Shown piece by piece: positions 7,826 through 17,792 of a DNA stretch of 64,000 nucleotides (within the stretch, counting starts at the first letter, position 1; each line of letters begins with the position of its first letter). The stretch covers positions 62,001 through 126,000 of the forward strand of contig NZ_FMZJ01000008.1 in the NCBI RefSeq assembly GCF_900101455.1. Reading direction: 5' to 3'. The stretch comes from Sphingomonas sp. YR710. Its GTDB lineage: Bacteria; Pseudomonadota; Alphaproteobacteria; Sphingomonadales; Sphingomonadaceae. The notes under the pieces are model-generated. The model was given only the letters and a program-made list of their open reading frames with translations, did no database searches and was not told the DNA's origin. The position numbers and the translations under genes are program-made.

Positions 7826-8332
7826 TCAATAACCCCGTGCTTCGCGGAGCAGCCTTCGCGCGCGCAGGTAGATTTCCAGACGATAGACGGCCAAAATGCC
7901 GACGGCTGACGCGACGAAGATGTCGGTCACCAGCGCCGCGCCCGGATGCCAATAGGCGCCGCTGCCCGTCAGCGCCGATCGCATGCCCAGCCGGATGGCG
8001 ATCAGCAGCAGGATGAACAGGATCGCGGCCGGCGAACTGCGCTGGTTCAGTTCGTGCGTTACCGGATCGACGGTGACCGCAACCATCCGGCCACGTTGCC
8101 ATCCGATCGCCGCACCGACCGCAAAGGCCAGGATAGTCCAAAGCCAGCCCAGGCCTTCGGGGGGCATGCGCCAGAACAGCAAGCCGGCGAAGGCCAGATA
8201 GATCGTCGGGATGACCCACAGCACCTCGATCCGCAGCTTGCGTATCTTGCCCATGTTGCGCAGCCGCAGGAACATGACGGCGGCGATCAACGCCGCCGTG
8301 ATCGTGTACCGCATGATATCGGTCTGGCTCAT
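7826..8332 (-). CDS. CcdC/DUF1453-like integral membrane protein
   Basis: 168 residues with about five hydrophobic segments: ITAALIAAVMFLRLRNMGKI, VLWVIPTIYLAFAGLLFW, LWTILAFAVGAAIGW, AAILFILLLIAIRLGM and VTDIFVASAVGILAVY. The pattern, including the basic residues after the first helix and WQRGRMVAVTVD after the third, resembles CcdC-type proteins. CcdC was named for cytochrome c maturation in Bacillus, but the function here is unknown and no cytochrome genes are adjacent. Monocistronic, minus strand. Confidence 0.7.
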   Translation of the reverse strand: MSQTDIMRYTITAALIAAVMFLRLRNMGKIRKLRIEVLWVIPTIYLAFAGLLFWRMPPEGLGWLWTILAFAVGAAIGWQRGRMVAVTVDPVTHELNQRSSPAAILFILLLIAIRLGMRSALTGSGAYWHPGAALVTDIFVASAVGILAVYRLEIYLRARRLLREARGY

Positions 8333-8419
8333 ATGGATCGCTGCCTCCGAACGCTCCGTTGATCATTATCACGGCGCTGCAATGCGGCATAGTCAATCGG
8401 TTGGACGATCCGATCCTGT

Positions 8420-10192
8420 TCAGGCGGCGCGCGATCGTATCGGGTAATCCTGCTCCTTCTCGTTACTTTCGAAGCGGAACCGTGCGATCATCACCGCCAA
8501 ATCATCTGCTTCGCTCGCCAGCGACCTCGCTGCAGCGGTTGATTGCTCGGCCATCGCCGCATTTTGCTGGATACCTTGGTCGATATTGCTGACAACGATA
8601 TTCACGTTGGCTAGACTGTTTGCCTGTTCATCGGCCGACGTCGCGATGCTTCCGGCCAGATCGCGTATTTCGCCGACCTTGGCGACAATTCGTTCAAGCG
8701 CCGCGCCGCTTCGGCCAACTAGATCGACACCTATCGAGACTTGGTCGGAGCTTTTCGAAATCAGATCGGCAATCTCGCGCGCCGCCTCACGCGAGCGCTC
8801 GGCGAGCGCTCTTACTTCGGTGGCCACCACCGCGAACCCCTTGCCGGCATCGCCCGCGCGCGCCGCCTCGACGCCTGCATTGAGCGCCAACAAATTGGTC
8901 TGGAAGGAGATGGCATCGATAACGTTGACGATCTGCCCTATCGCCCGGGCGGATTCCTCGATGCGGGCCATCGCGTCGATCGCATCGCGAACGATCTCAC
9001 CGCCCAGCATCGCATCGCCGTGGGCCCCGGCGACAGATTCGTTGACCTGCGCGGCACCGCTGGCACTCTGCGTTACCGAGGTGGTTATCGTCCGCATCGA
9101 ACTGGCGGCCTGTTCGATGCCCGCGGCCTGCGCTTCGGTTCGTTGCGCGAAGTGGCTCGATGCGGAAACAATCTCGCCCGAGCCCGAGTGAACACGTGCC
9201 ACCGTGGATCCTACCTGCTGCAGGACGGCGCCGAGCGTCCGGGACGCGTGATTGAAGTTGTTGCGGAGCGGTTCATATTCCGATGGGAAGGGCGTCCCGA
9301 TCTGGCCTGAAAGATTCCCGTCGGCCAGCGCTTTGAGACCTTCGGCAAGTTCGTCGATCATCCGAACCTGTGCATGCCGTGCTTCGCCATCCATTGCTTC
9401 CTGGAGCCGTCGCCGGTCGATCAATTCGGTACGGAAGCGACTGATAGCACCGGCCATGAGGCCTATCTCGTCGTTACGATCCGCAGCGGGTACATCGACA
9501 TCGAGGATACCTGTAGAAAGCTTCTGCATGGCATGATGGAGCCCGAGAAGGGGCCGCAGCAGGTGGCGGCCAATCAGGGCGATGACGATCAGGGTTTCGA
9601 TCAACAGCACGGCGAGCGAAACGTTGACGATGATCGTCGAAAGTCGCCTTTCCGATCGTGCCTGCGTCTCAACGCTTCGGGCATGCTCGGCGATGATGTT
9701 ACCTGCATTTTCCATCCCTGTCTCCAGAGCGTCGAACTGCCTTTTGAAATTTGCGAGTTCGTCGGTCGTCTGGTCAGGGTGGTCGTGCATGACGCGTATT
9801 ATCCGGTCGGCTGCCGCGGCATAATCGTCGATCGGTTTGGCCAATTTGGCGGTCGATCCACTGACGGCTGGAGAGCCGCGATATGCGCGATCGGCGGCAA
9901 TTCCGGCCTTCAGCCGCTCGATATGGCGATGAAGATCGTCGGCCGCTGCCGCCATGGACAGGCCCGTTGCAGGGTCGCGTGACATGAGTGCGCTCAGCAC
10001 ATCGGCCCGAATTGCATCGTGCATCATGTCGGCGTCCATATGATTGCGCAGCAGCTCCCCTGAAGCCCGTAACTGATCGAACGATTGTGCTTGGGTGTGG
10101 CCCGACCAAAGAACGACCGTGGCACAAAGGGATATCGTGGCGATCGTCAGCCCGCCGGTCAATTTCGCCTTTGCGTTCAATGACAAAGTCAT
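8420..10192 (-). CDS. Methyl-accepting chemotaxis protein
   Basis: A 590-residue transmembrane chemoreceptor. TM1 is at about residues 12-30, a helical periplasmic domain follows, and TM2 is at about 187-210. A HAMP domain ([19 protein letters not shown]), a second HAMP-like stretch around [20 protein letters not shown], and the signalling domain come next. The hairpin tip reads [20 protein letters not shown] and continues [18 protein letters not shown]. No C-terminal CheR-tethering pentapeptide is obvious. It senses an unknown ligand and signals to CheA. No chemotaxis operon is adjacent, so it is an orphan receptor. An AT-rich region of about 150 bases separates it from the divergent porin gene. 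Confidence 0.93.
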   Translation of the reverse strand: MTLSLNAKAKLTGGLTIATISLCATVVLWSGHTQAQSFDQLRASGELLRNHMDADMMHDAIRADVLSALMSRDPATGLSMAAAADDLHRHIERLKAGIAADRAYRGSPAVSGSTAKLAKPIDDYAAAADRIIRVMHDHPDQTTDELANFKRQFDALETGMENAGNIIAEHARSVETQARSERRLSTIIVNVSLAVLLIETLIVIALIGRHLLRPLLGLHHAMQKLSTGILDVDVPAADRNDEIGLMAGAISRFRTELIDRRRLQEAMDGEARHAQVRMIDELAEGLKALADGNLSGQIGTPFPSEYEPLRNNFNHASRTLGAVLQQVGSTVARVHSGSGEIVSASSHFAQRTEAQAAGIEQAASSMRTITTSVTQSASGAAQVNESVAGAHGDAMLGGEIVRDAIDAMARIEESARAIGQIVNVIDAISFQTNLLALNAGVEAARAGDAGKGFAVVATEVRALAERSREAAREIADLISKSSDQVSIGVDLVGRSGAALERIVAKVGEIRDLAGSIATSADEQANSLANVNIVVSNIDQGIQQNAAMAEQSTAAARSLASEADDLAVMIARFRFESNEKEQDYPIRSRAA

Positions 10193-10208
10193 CGTGAAGT
10201 AGCTCCTA

Positions 10209-10226
10209 ATAAGTATAAATACTTAT
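10209..10226. promoter_or_regulatory. Inverted repeat in the chemoreceptor-porin divergent promoter region
   Basis: ATAAGTAT-AA-ATACTTAT is an 8-bp perfect inverted repeat, 17 bases upstream of the chemoreceptor ATG, in a segment much richer in A+T than its surroundings (10200-10343). It could be an operator or part of the leader. ATGGTTAA directly after it resembles a CtrA half-site, but I have no second half at the usual spacing. Confidence 0.45.
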
Positions 10227-10343
10227 GGTTAATTTCATATCTATATCAGCTGAATATCGTGACTCAGTTAACAATTTGTAATTAATGTTCAGATATGACG
10301 ATGATTGATAAATCGCTGATGGCGTTACATCTGGTACATTGAA

Positions 10344-11531
10344 ATGATAAAGCGTAATCACTGCACTGGAATGCTGTGCACCTTAATGGTTGCACTGTTG
10401 GATATTTCAAATTCTACCCAGGCTAAGGCCGCGAACGCTACCGCAGCTCGGATCTGGGACGTTGGCCTGACTTATAAGATCGATGTCATGGCGCCTGTCG
10501 CCGGGGGGCTGCGTAATAAGCCTTATGGCCTCGACAATGTCGATCTGGTGGGAACCGCCGATCTGGATCGTCTGGCTGGGTGGACAGGCGCGAGTGCGCA
10601 TATTCATCTGCTCAACAATAACGGTGGTTCGCCGAACGATGCCGCCGGAACGCTACAGGGTATCGACAATATCGAAGTATCGAGCCAGCGCCTGCGCCTC
10701 TTCGAGGCATGGTTAAATCAGCAGTTCGGCGATAATGTCGGTCTGCGCCTTGGTCTGTACGATTTGAACAGCGAATTTTATTCGGCGCCATCTGCGGGCT
10801 TGTTGCTGGCTCCACCATTCGGGATCGGCTCGGAAATCGCGGCTACAGGGCCAAACGGGCCGTCGATCTTTCCCTCCACGGCGCTTGCCGTGCGGCTTCG
10901 CGTTGAAGCACATGGTTATTACACCCATTTTGCGGTGGTCAATGCAGCTGCCGGAACGGTGGGCGATGCCGGCGGCGTTGATGTGAGTTTCAATTCCGGC
11001 GCGCTTGTAATCGGCGAAGTTGGGCACGAGGGCGATGTTAAAATTTCGCTGGGGGCGTGGGCTTATACACGCAGGCAGGACGACGTTCGCCAGCTTGATC
11101 CCAATGGTGAACCCCTTCGTCGCCGTGCGTTCGGTGGCTATCTGCTTGCCGACATACCAATCCTGAACAGTGGTTCGTCCGGATACGTATCGCTATTTGG
11201 GAGAGCAGGTTGGTCTGATGGTCGAACGACCCCCTATTCCGGTGGATGGCAACTTGGAATTTCTGTGCGGGAGCTGATTGTCGGCCATCCGGACAGCGCT
11301 CTATCGCTAGGAATTCACGAAGGTCGCCTGTCTTCGGCCTATCGCGCGAATGAGAGGGATGCCGGCGGTAGCCCGGCAAAGTCAGAGCGGGCGATCGAAT
11401 TGACGGTATCGGATCGGGTAGCGTCGCGCCTTACGTTGCAGCCGGACATTCAGTGGATATTCGATCCTGGAGGCGACCGGCGGCGGGGCTCGCTGGTTGT
11501 CATGGGCCTACGGACGACACTCTCGCTGTGA
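10344..11531 (+). CDS. OprB-family (carbohydrate-selective) porin
   Basis: 395 residues beginning with a signal-like segment. The body has porin character, with alternating aromatic and hydrophobic beta strands, and matches the OprB pattern: NVDLVGTADLDRLAGWTGAS, a RLFEAWLNQQFGDNVGLRLG strand pair, DLNSEFY, and the FGRAGWSD / GWQLGISVRELI part. It ends in a terminal beta strand VVMGLRTTLSL. OprB porins form outer-membrane channels that favour sugars. The base composition at the 5' end is poorer in G+C than in neighbouring genes, which may mean recent acquisition. Monocistronic. Confidence 0.8.
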   Translation: MIKRNHCTGMLCTLMVALLDISNSTQAKAANATAARIWDVGLTYKIDVMAPVAGGLRNKPYGLDNVDLVGTADLDRLAGWTGASAHIHLLNNNGGSPNDAAGTLQGIDNIEVSSQRLRLFEAWLNQQFGDNVGLRLGLYDLNSEFYSAPSAGLLLAPPFGIGSEIAATGPNGPSIFPSTALAVRLRVEAHGYYTHFAVVNAAAGTVGDAGGVDVSFNSGALVIGEVGHEGDVKISLGAWAYTRRQDDVRQLDPNGEPLRRRAFGGYLLADIPILNSGSSGYVSLFGRAGWSDGRTTPYSGGWQLGISVRELIVGHPDSALSLGIHEGRLSSAYRANERDAGGSPAKSERAIELTVSDRVASRLTLQPDIQWIFDPGGDRRRGSLVVMGLRTTLSL

Positions 11532-11581
11532 CTGCAGGGGGCATGCCATGCCGGCGGCTCCACCTGATAGCCGGAAACGAA

Positions 11582-11606
11582 AAAGGGGAGCTCGAGGCTC
11601 CCCTTT
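11582..11606 (-). terminator. Rho-independent terminator of pnp
   Basis: A 10-bp stem AAAGGGGAGC / GCTCCCCTTT with a 5-base loop lies 26 bases past the pnp stop. On the minus strand the stem is followed by a run of five T. The stem is symmetric, so it may also stop porin transcription from the other side. Confidence 0.85.
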
Positions 11607-11631
11607 CCCTTGTTTGTGGTGATGCCGAAGA

Positions 11632-13965
11632 TCAGTCTTCGCGCTTCAGGAAGGCCGGGGCGAACTCGGGCGCGGGGCCGTCGTCATTGCTGCCTTCAGA
11701 ACGCTCGCGGCGGGGCGGACGATCGCCACCGTCGCGGCGTGGGCCGCGATCGCGGTCGCCGTCACGCCGGGGGCCACGCTCGCCATCGCGGCGTGGGCCA
11801 CGATCGGGGCGATCGCCACGCGGGCGGTCACCGCCTTCGCGCGGTTCACGTGCAGGGCGTTCGTCGGGCAACTCGGCACCGGTTTCCTGATCGACGACGC
11901 GCATCGACAGGCGAACCTTGCCGCGCGGATCGATCTCAAGCACCTTGACCTTGACTTCCTGGCCTTCGCTCAGGACGTCGGAGACCTTGGCGACGCGCTC
12001 ATTCTTGATCTCGGACACATGGACGAGACCGTCCTTGCCGCCCATGAAGTTCACGAACGCGCCGAAATCGACGAGGTTGACGACCTTGCCATCATAGATC
12101 TTGCCGACTTCGGCTTCCATCGTGATGCCCTGGATCCACTTGCGCGCGGCCTCGATCTTCTCCGGGTCGGACGAGCTGATCTTGACCGTGCCGTCATCGT
12201 CGATGTCGACCTTGGCGCCGGTGGTGGCAACGATCTCGCGGATCACCTTGCCGCCGGTGCCGATGATGTCACGGATCTTGTCCTTGGGCACCGACATCGT
12301 CTCGATGCGCGGCGCATGGGCGCTGAGCTCGGTACGGGTGTGATCGAGCGCCTTGGACATTTCGCCCAGGATATGCGCGCGGCCCTCGCCGGCCTGCGCC
12401 AGCGCGATCCGCATGATTTCCTCGGTGATGCCCGCGATCTTGATGTCCATCTGCAGCGAGGTGATGCCCTCGGACGTGCCGGCCACCTTGAAGTCCATGT
12501 CGCCGAGATGGTCCTCGTCGCCCAGGATGTCGCTGATCACGGCGAAATCCTTGCCTTCGAGGATCAGGCCCATCGCGATGCCGGATACCGGACGCTTCAG
12601 CGGAACGCCCGCATCCATCATCGCCAGCGAACCGCCGCACACCGTCGCCATCGACGACGAGCCGTTCGACTCGGTAATGTCGGAGAGGACGCGGATCGTG
12701 TAGGGGAACTCTTCCTTGGTCGGCAGCACGGGGTGCAGCGCACGCCATGCCAGCTTGCCATGGCCGACTTCGCGACGGCCCGGCGCGCCGAAGCGACCGA
12801 CTTCACCGACCGAGTAAGGCGGGAAGTTATAGTGGAGCATGAAGTTTTCGTAGGACAGGCCGGTCAGGCCGTCGATCATCTGCTCCGCATCCTTGGTGCC
12901 GAGCGTGGTCGTCACGATCGCCTGGGTCTCACCGCGGGTGAACAGGGCCGAACCATGGGCGCGCGGCAGGAAGTGGACCATCGCCTCGATCGGGCGAACC
13001 GTCTTGGTGTCGCGGCCATCGATGCGGCGGCCGTCCTTGAGGATCGCGGTGCGGACGATTTCGGCTTCGAGCTTCTTGACCAGCTTGTTGGCGGCCATCT
13101 GGTCCTGCGGGGCGGCGTCGGCGAATGCCGCCTTCGCCTTGGCGCGGGCTTCGTTGAGGGCGTTCGAACGGGCCGATTTGTCGGTGAGCTTATAAGCCTT
13201 GTCGATGTCCTTGCCGATCAGCTTCTTGAGCTTGGTCTTGGCGGCGGACAGATCGGCCTGCGGGGCCATTTCCCACGGATCCTTGGCGGCCTTTTCGGCG
13301 AGATCGATGATCGCACCGATCACGGCCTGGCAATTGCGATGCGCGAACATCACGGCGCCGAGCATGACTTCTTCCGAAAGCTCCTTGGCTTCGGATTCGA
13401 CCATCATCACCGCATTCTGCGTGCCGGCAACGACGAGTTCGAGCTCGCCGGCCTTCACCTGGTCGAGGGTCGGGTTCAGGATATATTCGCCGTCGATATA
13501 GCCGACGCGGGCGGCGCCGATCGGGCCCATGAAGGGCACGCCCGACAGGGTCAGGGCTGCCGAAGCGGCGACCATCGCCAAAATATCGGGCTCGTTGTGG
13601 CCGTCATAGCTCAGAACCTGGCAGATGACGTTGATTTCGTTGTAGAAACCTTCGGGGAACAGCGGGCGGATCGGGCGATCGATCAGGCGGCTGACGAGCG
13701 TTTCCTTTTCGGTCGCGCCGCGCTCACGCTTGAAGAAGCCGCCGGGGATGCGGCCGGCCGCCGAATATTTTTCCTGATAGTGGACGGTGAGCGGGAAGAA
13801 GTCCTGCCCTTCCTTCACGCTGCGGGCGGCCGTAACGGCGCACAGCACAACGGTTTCGCCCAGGGTCGCCATGACGGCGCCATCGGCCTGACGGGCGACG
13901 CGGCCCGTTTCCAGAGTCAGCGTCTGATCGCCCCACTGGATTTCGGATTTCTTTATGTTGAACAT
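11632..13965 (-). CDS. pnp: Polyribonucleotide nucleotidyltransferase (PNPase)
   Basis: A 777-residue 3'-5' phosphorolytic exoribonuclease. Two RNase PH-like domains are joined by the helical linker. The KH domain ([20 protein letters not shown]) is at about 555-615 and the S1 domain ([20 protein letters not shown]) at about 625-695. The last 75 or so residues are an Arg/Asp/Gly-rich, probably disordered tail with repeated RGPRRDG units, which may contact RNA or degradosome partners. It follows rpsO with a hairpin between, the usual arrangement. The start [12 protein letters not shown] matches the family. Confidence 0.97.
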   Translation of the reverse strand: MFNIKKSEIQWGDQTLTLETGRVARQADGAVMATLGETVVLCAVTAARSVKEGQDFFPLTVHYQEKYSAAGRIPGGFFKRERGATEKETLVSRLIDRPIRPLFPEGFYNEINVICQVLSYDGHNEPDILAMVAASAALTLSGVPFMGPIGAARVGYIDGEYILNPTLDQVKAGELELVVAGTQNAVMMVESEAKELSEEVMLGAVMFAHRNCQAVIGAIIDLAEKAAKDPWEMAPQADLSAAKTKLKKLIGKDIDKAYKLTDKSARSNALNEARAKAKAAFADAAPQDQMAANKLVKKLEAEIVRTAILKDGRRIDGRDTKTVRPIEAMVHFLPRAHGSALFTRGETQAIVTTTLGTKDAEQMIDGLTGLSYENFMLHYNFPPYSVGEVGRFGAPGRREVGHGKLAWRALHPVLPTKEEFPYTIRVLSDITESNGSSSMATVCGGSLAMMDAGVPLKRPVSGIAMGLILEGKDFAVISDILGDEDHLGDMDFKVAGTSEGITSLQMDIKIAGITEEIMRIALAQAGEGRAHILGEMSKALDHTRTELSAHAPRIETMSVPKDKIRDIIGTGGKVIREIVATTGAKVDIDDDGTVKISSSDPEKIEAARKWIQGITMEAEVGKIYDGKVVNLVDFGAFVNFMGGKDGLVHVSEIKNERVAKVSDVLSEGQEVKVKVLEIDPRGKVRLSMRVVDQETGAELPDERPAREPREGGDRPRGDRPDRGPRRDGERGPRRDGDRDRGPRRDGGDRPPRRERSEGSNDDGPAPEFAPAFLKRED

Positions 13966-14123
13966 TTTCGTTCCTTCTCTCCGAACGCCCTATGCGTCCG
14001 GGGCCTATCGGGCGGATGCGCTTTCTGATGCATCGGGCCCGCTCAGCGGGCACATCGCCCGCTTGTGGCAGGCTATTGGCCTGCCGATCCACCACGAGCC
14101 GAATTGCCCGTGGCCGGAATGGA

Positions 14124-14148
14124 AACGGCCCCCGGATCGGGGGCCGTT
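14124..14148 (-). terminator. Strong hairpin between rpsO and pnp
   Basis: AACGGCCCCCG-GAT-CGGGGGCCGTT forms an 11-bp perfect stem five bases after the rpsO stop. The T tract behind it is short (TTTCC on the minus strand), so it may attenuate rather than fully stop transcription into pnp, or act as a processing site. Confidence 0.7.
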
Positions 14149-14152
14149 GGTG

Positions 14153-14422
14153 TTACTTGCGAAGGCCGAGCTTCGCGATGAGGGCTGCGTAACGGTCGCT
14201 GTCTTCGCGCTTGAGATAGTCGAGAAGGCTGCGGCGCTTGTTGACCAGCATCAGCAGACCGCGGCGCGAGTGATTGTCCTTCGCGTGGATCTTGAAATGC
14301 TCGGTCAGGTTGACGATGCGCTCGGTGAGGATCGAGATCTGGACTTCGGGGCTGCCTGTATCGCCTTCGCTGCGGGCGTTCTCGGAAATCACTACGGCTT
14401 TGCGCTCTGCGGTAATCGTCAT
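14153..14422 (-). CDS. rpsO: 30S ribosomal protein S15
   Basis: 89 residues, full length. The S15 signature is clear: [40 protein letters not shown] and [20 protein letters not shown]15 binds 16S rRNA in the platform and is a primary assembly protein. Its ATG is one base after the truB stop (TAA-G-ATG), so translation is coupled to truB. Confidence 0.98.
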   Translation of the reverse strand: MTITAERKAVVISENARSEGDTGSPEVQISILTERIVNLTEHFKIHAKDNHSRRGLLMLVNKRRSLLDYLKREDSDRYAALIAKLGLRK

Positions 14423-14423
14423 C

Positions 14424-15422
14424 TTAAATATCCTTCGACATCGTCATGTTGAAGCCGCGCACCACCCTGATCTCGCGATCAATGGCCTCGACCAGCGCAA
14501 CGGGGATGTCCCCGTCGATCGCCAGATGAAGACCCGTGGTTGCGGCGGTCCCGATCAAAATGCGCCCCTCGCGGAGCGCCTTCGCCTGATCGGGGGTGAC
14601 TGCAAGAGCCGGGATGTCGTCCAGCCCCGCCGTCAGCGGCAAAGTTATAGCTTCAAGCCGGTGGCCCTTAGCGAGTTCATCGAGTTTGTCCAGCGAAATT
14701 GCCGGTTCGAGCGTGAACGGCCCGGCCTTGGTGCGGCGGAGCATGGTGACATGGCCGACGGTGCCGAGCGCCAGCGCGATGTCACGGGCGAGACTGCGGA
14801 TATAGGTGCCCTTCGATACGCGGGCGGAGAGGGTGACGGAAGAAAGAAGAAGACCCTCATCCCGGCCTTCTCCCGCGAGCGGGAGAAGGTGCAGTGAAGC
14901 CCTCTCCCGCTCGCGGGAGAGGGTTGGGTGAGGGCCTTCTTCTTTTTCCTTTTCAACAATATCGAGGGAATGCACGACCACCGCCCGCGTCTTGATCTCG
15001 AATGTCTCTCCCGCCCGCGCGCGATCATATGCCCGCTCGCCGTCGATCTTGAGTGCGGAATAAGCCGGCGGCACCTGCTCGATCGGCCCGGTAAAGCGCG
15101 GCAGCACCGCTTCCAGCTCCGCCAGCGTCGGCCGTGCGTCCGACGTCGCGATCACCGGACCTTCGGCGTCGAGCGTATCGGTCTGCTCGCCGAATTTGAT
15201 CGTGAAATCATAGGCCTTGTCGGCGTCGAGCATGCGGCCGCACAATTTGGTGGCCTCGCCGATCGCGATCGGCAGCACGCCCGACGCGAGCGGATCGAGC
15301 GTCCCGCCATGGCCGACCTTATATTTGCCATAGCCGCCTACCCGCAGCGCGCGCTTGACCGCCGACACCATCGGCGTCGATCCGGGCCCCACCGGCTTGT
15401 CGATGATGATCCAGCCGTGCAT
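14424..15422 (-). CDS. truB: tRNA pseudouridine(55) synthase TruB with an in-frame repeat insertion
   Basis: 332 residues. The catalytic motif [20 protein letters not shown] (Asp43) and [20 protein letters not shown] identify TruB, which makes pseudouridine 55 in the tRNA T-loop. Between the usual HSLDIVE strand and [12 protein letters not shown] lie about 38 extra residues (158-195, containing [19 protein letters not shown]). These are a translated palindromic repeat (14853-14940) that keeps the frame. The site is a loop between strands, so the enzyme is probably active. The stop is coupled to rpsO; the start overlaps the M50 peptidase stop (ATGA). Confidence 0.94.
   Translation of the reverse strand: MHGWIIIDKPVGPGSTPMVSAVKRALRVGGYGKYKVGHGGTLDPLASGVLPIAIGEATKLCGRMLDADKAYDFTIKFGEQTDTLDAEGPVIATSDARPTLAELEAVLPRFTGPIEQVPPAYSALKIDGERAYDRARAGETFEIKTRAVVVHSLDIVEKEKEEGPHPTLSRERERASLHLLPLAGEGRDEGLLLSSVTLSARVSKGTYIRSLARDIALALGTVGHVTMLRRTKAGPFTLEPAISLDKLDELAKGHRLEAITLPLTAGLDDIPALAVTPDQAKALREGRILIGTAATTGLHLAIDGDIPVALVEAIDREIRVVRGFNMTMSKDI
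14853..14940. repeat. Palindromic repeat inside truB
   Basis: Two hairpin halves, CCTTCTCCCGCGAGCGGGAG and CCTCTCCCGCTCGCGGGAGA, sit inside an outer inverted pair: ACCCTCATCCC on the left and GGGTTGGGTGAGGGCC on the right. The element lies entirely inside the truB reading frame and contains no stop in that frame. Confidence 0.85.
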
Positions 15423-16105
15423 CAGCGGACCATGAACAGATCGAAGAGCGCCCGATTGAGCATCCTGACGGGGGGCTGCACGATCTGGCCGATGAGATCG
15501 ACCGACGGCATCAGCATCGGCAGCGCGACCAGCAGGAACAGCAGAAGCGCGAAGCCATAACGGCCGAAGGCGTTGAAGCGCCGACCGGCGGCGGGCGGCA
15601 GTAGTCCCTCGATCACCCGGCCGCCGTCGAGGGGCGGGATCGGCAGCAGGTTGAACATGCCGAGGAACAGGTTGACCGTCACGAACACATCGAGGTTGAC
15701 CAGCAGGAAGAGCGTGCCGGTGCCGCGTTCGCCGGGCGTGAGCCGGAACAGGATCGCGAGCAAGGCGGCGGCGATCACCGCCATCAGGAAGTTCGTCGCC
15801 GGTCCGGCGGCGCTGACCAGCACGCCGTGCCAGCGCGGATTGCGCAAGCGATCGGTGCGCACCGGAACCGGCTTCGCCCAGCCGAAGACCGGCGCGCCGG
15901 CGATGGCGAGCGATACAGGCAGCAGGATCGTGCCCACCGGATCGACATGACGAAACGGATTGAGGCTCAGCCGGCCGGCGAGGCGGGCCGTCGGATCGCC
16001 GAACCAGTTCGCCACCAGCCCATGGGCGACCTCGTGGAAGGTGACCGCGATCAGGATCGGGATGATCGCGGTCGCGGCCTCATAGATCGGGTTGGCGGGG
16101 TTCAT
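15422..16105 (-). CDS. Site-2 protease-type M50 family membrane metalloprotease
   Basis: 227 residues, almost wholly membrane-embedded. The zinc motif HEVAHG occurs in TM1-2 (ILIAVTFHEVAHGLVANWFG), and the third-ligand motif in NLLPIPPLDGGRVIEG. The short form without a PDZ domain is the 'rhomboid-like' subgroup often found beside truB/scpA in bacteria; substrates are unknown. Other parts of the pattern are GRLSLNPFRHVDPVGT and FGWAKPVPV. ATGA overlap with truB indicates one transcript. Confidence 0.9.
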   Translation of the reverse strand: MNPANPIYEAATAIIPILIAVTFHEVAHGLVANWFGDPTARLAGRLSLNPFRHVDPVGTILLPVSLAIAGAPVFGWAKPVPVRTDRLRNPRWHGVLVSAAGPATNFLMAVIAAALLAILFRLTPGERGTGTLFLLVNLDVFVTVNLFLGMFNLLPIPPLDGGRVIEGLLPPAAGRRFNAFGRYGFALLLFLLVALPMLMPSVDLIGQIVQPPVRMLNRALFDLFMVR

Positions 16106-16156
16106 CGCCGCGCTCTACCGGCAAGCCGCCGCGGACGCCAGTGCCGGCGGCTGCGA

Positions 16157-16519
16157 TCAATGGTGGGGTTTGTACACCTTGCGCGGTGGCGGATCGCTCC
16201 GCACCAGGCTGGTGATCGGGCAGGGGCGGCCATGGACGACGATCTTCGAAAATTTATCGAAATCGCCGACCGGCCCCGTGTCGAAGCCCACCGCCAGCGC
16301 CGTATCGAGATCAAGGCAACGGCCCAGCAATTTGGCATGATACCATTTGCCGTTGCTGCTCCGCAGATACATCGCCTCGTCGCCATCCGACTGCCAATCG
16401 CTGATGCCGCCATGGTTGGCGAAGGCGATATGGGTTTCCTGCGGCGGGGTCGGCGGCGTGGCCGCTGCGGCGACGGCCAAAGCCAATATCACGGTACCAA
16501 AGGCGAGCATCCGTTCCAT
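16157..16519 (-). CDS. Small exported protein, DUF6491-like
   Basis: 120 residues from ATG at 16517-16519. The N-terminus MERMLAFGTVILALAVAAAA is a signal peptide. The mature part has two cysteines (GRCLDLDTALAVGFD and HGRPCPITSLVRSD) in a pattern I associate with DUF6491-type periplasmic proteins of sphingomonads; the function is unknown. A longer upstream frame overlaps the HIT gene and is not credible. Confidence 0.65.
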   Translation of the reverse strand: MERMLAFGTVILALAVAAAATPPTPPQETHIAFANHGGISDWQSDGDEAMYLRSSNGKWYHAKLLGRCLDLDTALAVGFDTGPVGDFDKFSKIVVHGRPCPITSLVRSDPPPRKVYKPHH

Positions 16520-16559
16520 GACCTTTCCTTTATAGAATCGGGCCTGAACCGAGGCTGAC

Positions 16560-17084
16560 TCAGCGTGGCGGAAGCGCCGCGCGAATTTGTGCGGCCAGCG
16601 CCTCGCGCGCCTCCATCGGCATCGGCGGACCGCTCTTTTCGCCCCAGGGTTGGCCGCTGTAGCGCGGGATGACATGGACGTGCAGGTGGAGCACGGTCTG
16701 GCCATAGCCATTATTCTGCTCGATCGAGAAACCGTTGGCGCCGAGCGCCTTCATCTGCGCCTGGCCGATCCGGCGGGCGACCGCCATGATGCGGTCGAAA
16801 TCGGCCAGATCCACATCGAGCAGGTTGCGCGCCTGCGATCGTTTCGAGATCACCAGCACATGCCCGCGCTCGACCGGCTTGTAATCCATGAAGGCGAGCA
16901 CCCGATCATCTTCATAGACCTTCGCCGCCGGCAGTTCGCCGCGGATGATCTTCGCGAAGCTGTTGTCCGGATCATAACGTCCCGGCAGCACCGCCTGGAT
17001 CTGTGCGGCCGGCACGACGCGGGGCGCGGTGGTGCAGCCGCCGAGCAGGGCGAGCGAGATCGCGAAGGCCGCGCGACGGTTCAT
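16560..17084 (-). CDS. HIT-family hydrolase with a lipoprotein signal
   Basis: 174 residues from ATG at 17082-17084. The histidine triad is [11 protein letters not shown], and the rest follows Hint-type HIT proteins: [42 protein letters not shown] proteins hydrolyse or transfer nucleotide phosphoramidates and dinucleotides, normally in the cytosol. Here the chain starts [20 protein letters not shown], a signal with lipobox LGGC, so the product is probably an envelope lipoprotein. The ATG overlaps the tdk stop (ATGA). Confidence 0.88.
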   Translation of the reverse strand: MNRRAAFAISLALLGGCTTAPRVVPAAQIQAVLPGRYDPDNSFAKIIRGELPAAKVYEDDRVLAFMDYKPVERGHVLVISKRSQARNLLDVDLADFDRIMAVARRIGQAQMKALGANGFSIEQNNGYGQTVLHLHVHVIPRYSGQPWGEKSGPPMPMEAREALAAQIRAALPPR

Positions 17085-17680
17085 CGCTGCACTTTGCCGG
17101 CGGTCCAGCGCATTTCCTCGACGAAATGGCGGCGGCATAAGGCGATGTAGCGATCATTGCCGCCGATTTCGGTCTGCGCACCGATCGCCACCGCGCGGCC
17201 GTCTTCATCGATCCGCAAGTTCATCGTCGCCTTGCGCCCGCACACGCACACCGCCTTCAGCTCGACGAGCGTATCGGCGATCGCCAGCAGGTGCATGCTG
17301 CCGGTAAACAGGTTGGCGCGAAAATCGGTCCGCAGGCCGTAAGCCAGCACGGGAATGTTCATGTCGTCGCATACGTCGGCGAGCTGGAACACCTGGTCGC
17401 GGGTGAGGAACTGGGCTTCGTCGACAAGGATGCAGCTTAGCGGACGGATCGCGTTTTCGGCCTCGATCGCCGCCCTTATGTCGGTGTTCGTATCGAACAG
17501 ACTGGCCTCCGCCGACAGCCCGATCCGCGAACTGATCGTCCCCTTCGCATAACGATCGTCGATCGCGGCGGTGAACAACATGGTCTCCATGCCGCGCTCG
17601 CGATAGTTGAAGCTCGCCTGCAGCAGCGTCGTCGACTTGCCGGCGTTCATCGCGGCATAATAGAAATAGAGCTTGGCCAT
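17081..17680 (-). CDS. tdk: Thymidine kinase
   Basis: A 199-residue type II thymidine kinase. It has the P-loop ([12 protein letters not shown]), Walker B/lasso-associated [14 protein letters not shown], and a zinc-binding Cys set (CVCGRKA and LCRRHF), though one outer Cys position is His-rich. The enzyme phosphorylates thymidine for salvage. It is the first gene of tdk-HIT and is translationally coupled to the HIT gene. Confidence 0.93.
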   Translation of the reverse strand: MAKLYFYYAAMNAGKSTTLLQASFNYRERGMETMLFTAAIDDRYAKGTISSRIGLSAEASLFDTNTDIRAAIEAENAIRPLSCILVDEAQFLTRDQVFQLADVCDDMNIPVLAYGLRTDFRANLFTGSMHLLAIADTLVELKAVCVCGRKATMNLRIDEDGRAVAIGAQTEIGGNDRYIALCRRHFVEEMRWTAGKVQR

Positions 17681-17792
17681 CGCGCCTCTTATTCTATGGG
17701 CGCGCAGCGGCGTCCAGAGGATCGGCGCGTTTATGCTCCCGTAAAGGACATGTTTGTCGCGTGGAGCCTGCGGGATCGGCTAAAGGCTGGGC

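Noticed and set aside
12019-14028. A 669-codon open frame antisense to pnp
   Set aside because: It mirrors the codon structure of pnp, a common artefact in high-G+C DNA, and matches no family. The same holds for long antisense frames over infB (19666-21411), nusA (23204-24262), katE (31981-33996), metK (34883-36127) and groEL (38321-39811).
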